64,000 nt of DNA from Agrostemma githago (taxonomy: Eukaryota; Streptophyta; Magnoliopsida; Caryophyllales; Caryophyllaceae): assembly GCA_958450325.1 (NCBI GenBank), contig OY288254.1:33551577-33615576 (forward strand). The letters run 5' to 3'. A program made the position numbers and the translations under genes. Shown here in pieces: positions 57,899 through 64,000 of this stretch. The number at the start of each line of letters is the position of its first letter. The stretch's first letter is position 1. The notes beneath the pieces were generated by a model. The model searched no databases and was not told the origin of the DNA. It saw only the letters and a program-made list of their open reading frames with translations.

Positions 57899-57906
57899 TA
57901 TTTATA
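57899..57906 (-). promoter_or_regulatory. TATA box of the G antisense gene
   Basis: Minus-strand TATAAATA lies 104 bp before the ATG at 57795 and is conserved with A 34477-34484. Confidence 0.6.
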
Positions 57907-58430
57907 GCATGAAATCGGACTCTCCTCCGCGCCTAAGGATTTCTAATCCCAGAAGATTTAGCATACAGGCCTTATCCTAGGATCTAGCCAAGTCATCCCG
58001 AGCATTCCTATTCCTTTTCGGAGTCAAAATACTTTAATCTTTCAAAACTCTTCCAAATTCAAAAATCCAAAAATTAAAAAAATCTCCTTCAAATTTTTTT
58101 CTCCAGCACGAGTCATTTCTCCTAAAAATGTGTTACATGCAAGCTTTGCACAAATCATTGTACAGGACGACTCAAGCAAAACCGTGCAACCAACTCCCCA
58201 GCGGCATTTAACGGGATGAGCCCGTGTATGGGCACACCCAAGACTTATACGACAAGTCCAATTCTCCACGGAGTTAGCATCATCAGCTCAGGTATGATTT
58301 CCGACTTATGGCTGGCGAGCCCTTTTACGCGAGTCTAATGGACTTTAAACGACACGACCGAAAGCTGCCAGGTTTTAATCTTTGATTGACCAGGTGGCTA
58401 CTCTGACTTTCGCCCTGTCCAAGCCTCAGT
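57907..58430 (+). other. 3' untranslated region of element G
   Basis: Homologous to the A 3' region without the LINE. It ends in ctactctgactttcgccctgtcc and the PPT. No ORF. Confidence 0.6.
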
Positions 58431-58444
58431 CAGAGTGGGGGCTC
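58431..58444 (+). other. Polypurine tract of element G
   Basis: cagagtgggggctc directly precedes the LTR start tgtagacacc, identical to the A tract. Confidence 0.75.
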
Positions 58445-60870
58445 TGTAGACACCAACATTTTGACTGCCAGGTGTCTATAGTAGTTTCCGACAAACACCC
58501 GATGATGATCGGACGCAAACGTGCTTTAATATATTCGGAAACGGGCTCAAAATCATTGGCATTTGGCTTGGGCTTTTTACGGAGTACATATCTCACAAAA
58601 TCAACCTCAAAATCAGGCCCAGTGGGTCGTTTCGAGTCAAATAAGACTAATTTGGGTCAAAACCGGCACCGGGGGCAAAACCGTCTTTTAGCGACCGAGT
58701 CAAAACCCGGTCAAAAATATTCCTGAGACACACGGACCAGCCGTGACACCTCACACGTCTGGTTTGGACTCCAATACTACAAAAAATCAGCTACATAAAA
58801 TATTAAACAAATCCGTTTAAGGATAGAATTCGATCTCGAGTAGGAATTCTATCCGAAAACCGAATCAAACACCCGACCGAGTGCAAAACACTCGGCCGAG
58901 CAGCCCATACCAGCCGAGGTTCCCTTTCTTCGTTGCCAAGCAAACAGAATTCTCGTCCTTCTCAGCTTCTTACGTTTCCTATCCTAAGCGGTAGTTCTAA
59001 CTCAAATACCTCTCCTAGCCAAGGTCGGGAATATTCCTATAAATAGGCCCCTTGCACAACACTTTTTAGACACCAACTAACATCTAAGATTCAGAATTAT
59101 TCACATCAACTACACACATCCATAAAACTCCTTACACTTAGCATCGAGAAACCGATATTATATCTAAGACCCGACACCCTTCACGTCCAAACCGAGCCAC
59201 CACAACTCACCGACATCCACTCGACGCTCTTGTGCCCAAGCCACGTTCCAACGGGCTCCGATCCGAGTAAACTAAAACATGTAGGTTGAGGGTGTAACCA
59301 AACAAGACTTATCTATCTTCTCTCTTCTCCCTCTCGTTTTCTTCTTTTTTCGTCGTCCGTTTTTTCCTTTTACGGGTCTTCGGTCGTCCTTTTTTATTAC
59401 GGGTCGTTCGTCGTGTGTTTTTTTCTAATATCAATATTACTAAAACTATTTTCATATAACAAACGTTCTTAAAAATACGATATCTATTCTCTAATTGAAT
59501 ATTGTATCAAAAAGAATTAAATTAAATCTCGTCGATGCTAAAAAAAATCGTTACACATACAAAATACAACGATTTTAACGCGGAGAGAATTAACATCTTT
59601 TTCGTTCAAATTCTTTTTTACAAAACTTTTCCTAAAATTCATTCCGAATATTCGATATCGATTTCATAATCGAATATCGGATACGACGAATATCGAAAAC
59701 ATAAATCGAGTATAAATTAATTCGTATTTGTACGCGATTTATCAAAATTAGCGATTTTCGAACGACAAACGGAACTAGGACAGACCCGCACGCGAGTTGC
59801 GCCCCTCCCAGGCGACTCGCGCACAGGCTCGAAACCCGAGCCCCTTTTTTGCTCTTTTCGTTCATTTTTTTAATTATTCTACGAAACGATTTCTCAAAAT
59901 TTACATCTTTTCTAAAAACTATTCTGAATATTTGATATCGATTACATAATCGAATATCGAATATAACGAATATCGAAAATATTAAATCGATTACAAATTG
60001 GGCAATATTTGAACGCGATTTAATAAGAGCATCGAATTTTCAAAAAATCGATTTCGAAACAGGCCAGGACGCGAGTCGCGCGCGTCCCGGGCGAGTGGCC
60101 TGGCCAGCTGTAACGCGACACCTTTTTTTTTTTTTTTTTTTTTTTTTTTCGAACTTCGTTTTTTATACAAAACGGTACTTTAGCAATATTTTCAGATTTC
60201 GACTAATATTTTCTCGATCTCGCATATTCATCGTATTTGCTATATTTTTATTCACAAATCGATACTAACTCGTTTGTTTATGTTTTGTAGCAAATTCATC
60301 TTTTTTCATCGTTTGTTTTATTATACTAAAACGAATCTCACATGCTAAACTCAACTTTGACGTTAGTTTTCATGCATTAAACCGACTTAGCAACCCATTC
60401 AATTCCTCGCATGTTTAGGAAAACAATGTTTGCATAACATTCATCGTATTACTAACGTGCGTATTAAAAAATCAAACGATATCTTAGTAGAGGCCGCTAA
60501 TCTGCGGGCGGGGTTGGGTGTTCTTTGTGAACTTTCCAACACGTACCCTCACCCCTTACTCAGAACCTCGGTTTCCGGATGTCCGAAACCATTGGCAACA
60601 AGAGTCATTCAATACGATATCCGATCAAGTCGGTATCGGTATCAAATGCAAAGTGACGAACCCGATAAACTCTGACATCGGAAATGGGCCGTATTTTGTA
60701 CACGGCCCACTACGACATAGAGTGGGTTCGAACGGGCCCGAACTCCCACAAAGTTCGGTGGCGACTCCAACTTCGATTTAAATTTCAATTTGACCTTCTC
60801 ATATGGAGATTCATTCGCCTCCCCAAAACCCGCGCGTGGCCGCGTCGGGGTGGACCTATGTCATGTCCAC
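58445..60870 (+). repeat. 3' LTR of Tat element G
   Basis: It starts TGTAGACACCAAC and breaks off at ...tgtccac, just before the expected end. It has diverged from the A LTRs. TATA box at 59038-59045. Motif pairs differ from A: acccgaccgagt/actcggccgagc (58871 and 58890, step 19), and GC-rich cgcgagttgcgc/ggcgactcgcgc (59791 and 59811, step 20) and cgcgagtcgcgc/gggcgagtggcc (60070 and 60089, step 19). A T-run of nearly 30 lies at about 60124-60149. The PBS-like 10-mer TGGCGACTCC is at 60759-60768. Confidence 0.85.
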
Positions 60871-60966
60871 GGGTTACAAGAGCAAAGGAGTTGAAAAGAA
60901 GTGAAGCGGAGCTGCAGGTGGCCAATCTCAGCCGAGATGAGATGGTCTCGCCCGAGATGGGACTCA
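60871..60966 (-). repeat. Fragment of a third Athila-like LTR
   Basis: Plus strand gggttacaagagcaaagg...gaaaagaag matches D 12755-12787 (ggttacaagagtgaagg...gaaaagaag). It then carries motifs TCTCAGCCGAGA (60926) and TCTCGCCCGAGA (60946), step 20, unlike those of D or F. It is cut by the Tat LTR on the left and by LTR C on the right. Confidence 0.6.
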
Positions 60967-63900
60967 TGTAACACCCGCTATTTTTCTAAGCATTTTTTTT
61001 ATTCTTTCCGTTAGGACCGTCTTAACTCTGTCGCTTTTCAGCCTCATATTTCATCATTTTACCAAGCTCTATTTTAATTTTTGAGTTTGATGATTTTAAT
61101 TTTAATTTTAAAGATTCTAATTCTTTTTAAATCCATTTATTTGGTTTTCTTCGTAAACTAATTTATTTTCCGCAAGGAATTCTATTTCTCTTCGAATTGA
61201 CGTTTTTAAACTCGGATTTAAGTTATTCCTTTTCCTAAAAATGTTTGAATACGTTTATATAATATTTTCAACTAGTAAATATTTTTATTTAAAAAAATTT
61301 AGTCGTTAATGATTTTATTACGAAGCTTCGCGAATAATTATTTTCTTACGCGAGGTTTACTCGAATTACTTTAAAATGCTTTTAACTATTTTATGGTTAT
61401 ACTTTTTATCGACTTATAAATTATTTGAGACCATTTCCTCACAATTTGGACCGACTAAGCCTTTGGTCAAAAATTTTACCACGTATTATTTATACGTTTC
61501 ATTTTGTCACGTTAAACCGTAAACGTAAGATTATTTTCTTCCATTTATTCCATGCATTATTATCAAAACTCTTCATACTCTCTCTCACTTATTTTGGCCG
61601 GCTGTTTAGTGGCTAATCACACATTGTTTTCATCACCATTCTACTATTCTTTATTGCTTAAACCATCCATTTCCTTACTTCTTTATTTTCATTTTAACAT
61701 AAGAAAAAAAAGGTCTTCTTGCTCCTCCATTCTGGCCGTGACTCTCCCTCCCTCTCTAAGAATATTTTTGCTTCAATTCAAGCCTTAATCATCTCAAATT
61801 CATCGTCAAATTCGACCTTTTTCCGATTCTTTCGTTAAGGTAATAATCGACGTCGTTTTTGATCATTATTTACCTTGTTTTTATTAGTTTTCTCATGGTA
61901 TTTTTATGCCATGATTTTCGTGTTTGGTAGGATTTGTGGACGATCCCGAGGCCGACGAATATATTATTGATTCAGACTTGGATTAGAGGTAACGTCGATG
62001 TTACTCGGTATTTCATGATTTTAATTGTGTATTTGCATGTATATATTTTTATGTTTTATTTTGACAATATATTTATGTCATAAAATCTGGAAAAGTTTTA
62101 AAGGTTGAAAATTTGCATGTTTCGGTATTTTTATCGCATTTACGAGATTAACGGTTAAATCGTCATATTAATTTATAAAATCATAATATTCGGCCTAAAC
62201 ATGTAATATATGTTTATATTCTGTAAAAATGATATTTTTGATGATTTATAATAATTTAGGATTTTTCTGATATTTTAAATATCGATTATTGAATTATTAA
62301 CGTTTACGGACAAAAACGATTGAAAGCTGATTTTTAGTTCTAGTACCTCAACATTTTATTTTAATATGATATTTGACATGGTGAAACTTTATGATGAAAT
62401 AGAAATTTAAGAATTGTTTCATAATTTTTCGAAATTGTTAAGTGGATGAATTAATTAATCACTTTAAATCATCGTTTATCGTTAAAACCGTGTTTGTCGT
62501 TTAAATTCTCGATTTCTGGTCCTTGGTTTAAATCTGGAAAAAAAATATGATTCTGATGATTTCATAGTAAAATGTGTTTTTATGATTTTTAGTGTTTTAA
62601 TAAAATGTTAGGACCGATAAGTTTTATTAATGGAATCGTTAATTGTGAAAACGGGTTTTAAAGACAGTTTTGATGGGATTTATGAAATCTGGAATTTTTG
62701 GAAATCTGGAAAAGTGGTAGATTCTGGAAAATAATGATTTTTAAGTTTAATAATAATTTTTGGATATTAATAATTTAATCGTTTGGTAATTACTATTTTT
62801 ATTAATCGTTATTGTCGAGATTAGACGATTAACGAGAAAACGCTTTAAAAACCGAGTTTTAGTATTCTGGATTTTTTTTTTCTGGACAGAATGTCCATAA
62901 ATATGTTTTATCTATATCACGTAATTTTTGTACTATTAATTAAGGTATTTAATTAATAGTATTAATTTTTGGAGAAATTACGATTTATCGTTAAAATGCT
63001 CCGTCTTACCTTAAAGAATTATTCTTCCAGCAATTTTGAAAATATTAAAATCTGAAACTTTAAGAGTTAAATAATCTTTTAACATACTCTAAATATATTC
63101 ATTGGCTTAATTAAATAAAAGACGTTAAAAGACTTAATTTGACATTTGTCGTAAAATCCTATTTATAATCGTATTGTCGAAACTAATAATAATCAGAGAA
63201 TTTTAGTTTTGTAAATTTTGGAAACACCCTAATTAGTAGTATTTAAAATGTTTAAGACATTTCTAAATCATTTTATAAACACTTGTATGACATTTCAATA
63301 GTTTCATAAACTCAAATGTTCTTGTTTTAGAAATTAATATCGTTAAGGCCGAAAGTATTAGTTTTATAAATCTATATCGTTTACTAAAAATGTTGTATTA
63401 GTATAAATTAATATTTTTGCTATTTTGTTATAATGCTATTTTTAGTAAAGTTTCTAAAAATTGAAGTTTCCTAAAATAGAAAGTTTCCTCTTTTGGAAAG
63501 TAATCCTTTTCTTTTTTGTTCTCTTATTGTTTATAATGATTATATCTTTTGAATATCGATAATGGCTTGTTTTGGAGTTATGGAATAAGGACGGGTGTGG
63601 GTTTAGAGTAATATAGTCTGGGATGTACGTTTTGCCATCAGCAATAAAGTCGGTGTGCCTAATTGGGGCACATTTGGTCGTTGAACTGGGCGTAGTTTCG
63701 CCCAGGAGAGTGTATGTTTTGACCTTAAGCTAGATATCGCATCGTGTTAGTCGCCGTCAGCTGAACTAGACATATTTGTTGTCTAGGAGGGGTATGCACT
63801 ACTTAAACCAGGACCTCGCTGCACGCAGTCCTGTTATAGTTGAGTTGCCTAGTTAGAGACTGGATTCTGTTATGAGTTAAGTCTACAGTTCTCGAAACTA

Positions 63901-64000
63901 GTTTCTAGTATTATCCTAGTGAAAGTCTAGATTCTACATATCCTATCCATAACGCCATTTGGAATATTTTTATATTATCGATATAAATTGGTTTGCAGGA
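60967..64000 (+). repeat. Chromovirus-like LTR (C), right end off window
   Basis: It starts TGTAACACCCGCTATTTTTC and follows the B 5' LTR collinearly with moderate divergence to the last base, reaching the equivalent of B 5668. About 450 bp of LTR should follow. Whether it is a solo LTR or the 5' LTR of a full element cannot be decided here. The hairpin cluster lies at 63655-63786. Confidence 0.85.
63655..63786 (+). other. Hairpin cluster in LTR C, counterpart of 5314-5445
   Basis: Stems GTGCC/GGCAC (63655-63659/63667-63671), CTGGGCG/CGCCCAG (63686-63692/63699-63705) and CTAGACA/TGTCTAG (63766-63772/63780-63786). Compared with B, bases have changed on both sides while pairing is kept. Confidence 0.6.

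Larger units (their letters stand above)
37771..60870 (+). mobile_element. Tat-lineage Ty3/gypsy retrotransposon, element G, nested
   Basis: Leader, gag, protease, RT, two RNaseH domains, integrase, antisense gene, PPT and a 3' LTR (58445-60870) are present; the 5' LTR and PBS are not. F (40297-48071) and E2 (51718-54501) interrupt it. Coding decay is milder than in A: stops at 38752 (TAG), 50618 (TAG) and 54664 (TGA), frameshifts near 40045 and 48618. RT keeps YVDD. Its 3' LTR differs clearly from the A LTRs, so G and A are related but separate subfamilies. Confidence 0.88.

Noticed and set aside
60967..64000. LTR C as the 5' LTR of a complete element
   Set aside because: The window ends before the LTR does, so neither a PBS nor a partner LTR can be seen. 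Left as an LTR of undecided status.

Overview
This 64 kb window is plant nuclear DNA made almost entirely of nested retrotransposons. I found no host gene, no tRNA or rRNA gene, and nothing bacterial. Plant origin follows from the lineages present: Ty3/gypsy Tat (Retand/Ogre-like), Athila-like and chromovirus elements with tRNA-Arg, tRNA-Asp and tRNA-Met primer binding sites, plus an L1-type LINE. A Tat element with an antisense gene between pol and the 3' LTR recalls Retand-type elements known from Caryophyllales, so such a host is possible; that is a weak inference. Every coding region is broken by stops, frameshifts or insertions, so this is decaying heterochromatin-like sequence.

Layout. 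Tat element A runs from the left edge to about 37770: 5' LTR (1-2479, first ~30 bp outside the window), tRNA-Arg PBS (2483-2500), leader, gag-pro-RT-RNaseH-archaeal-type RNaseH-integrase (11338-32206 in pieces), a minus-strand plant-mobile-domain-like gene (32582-34404), PPT and a truncated 3' LTR (36103-37770). Four elements interrupt it: chromovirus-like B (2703-11100) in the leader, Athila-like D (11655-24448, minus strand) in gag, solo Athila-like LTR H (25083-26741) in gag, and a 5'-truncated LINE (34510-35528) in the 3' region. D is itself interrupted by small non-autonomous LTR element E (15884-18923).

A second Tat element, G (37771-60870), follows. Its 5' LTR and PBS are missing, and its leader abuts A's truncated 3' LTR. 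G carries Athila-like element F (40297-48071, minus strand) at the gag/protease boundary and a rearranged fold-back copy of the E family (E2, 51718-54501) between RNaseH and integrase. Its 3' LTR (58445-60870) is followed by a 96-bp Athila-like LTR scrap and then a chromovirus-like LTR (C, 60967 to the right edge). Five-base target duplications frame D (ggcat), E (atcac), F (gaaat), H (ggact) and E2 (aggtg), which fixes the nesting order A>D>E and G>F/E2.

Most unusual features. (1) Tat and Athila-like elements, which are separate lineages, both carry arrays of ~12-bp dyad-symmetric CpG-containing motifs. The motif differs by lineage (ACTCGATCGAGT in Tat, TCCCGRYCGGGA in Athila-like) but the spacing is the same: 19-23 bp within clusters and 47-51 bp between them. 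(2) E2 is a fold-back retroelement copy with ~730-bp inverted arms that nevertheless has intact LTR ends and a TSD. (3) The chromovirus-like LTRs carry hairpins whose stems have changed in a compensatory way. (4) The antisense Tat gene has its own conserved TATA box and intron. D and F are non-autonomous Athila-like elements that share an ORF tail and long non-coding regions.
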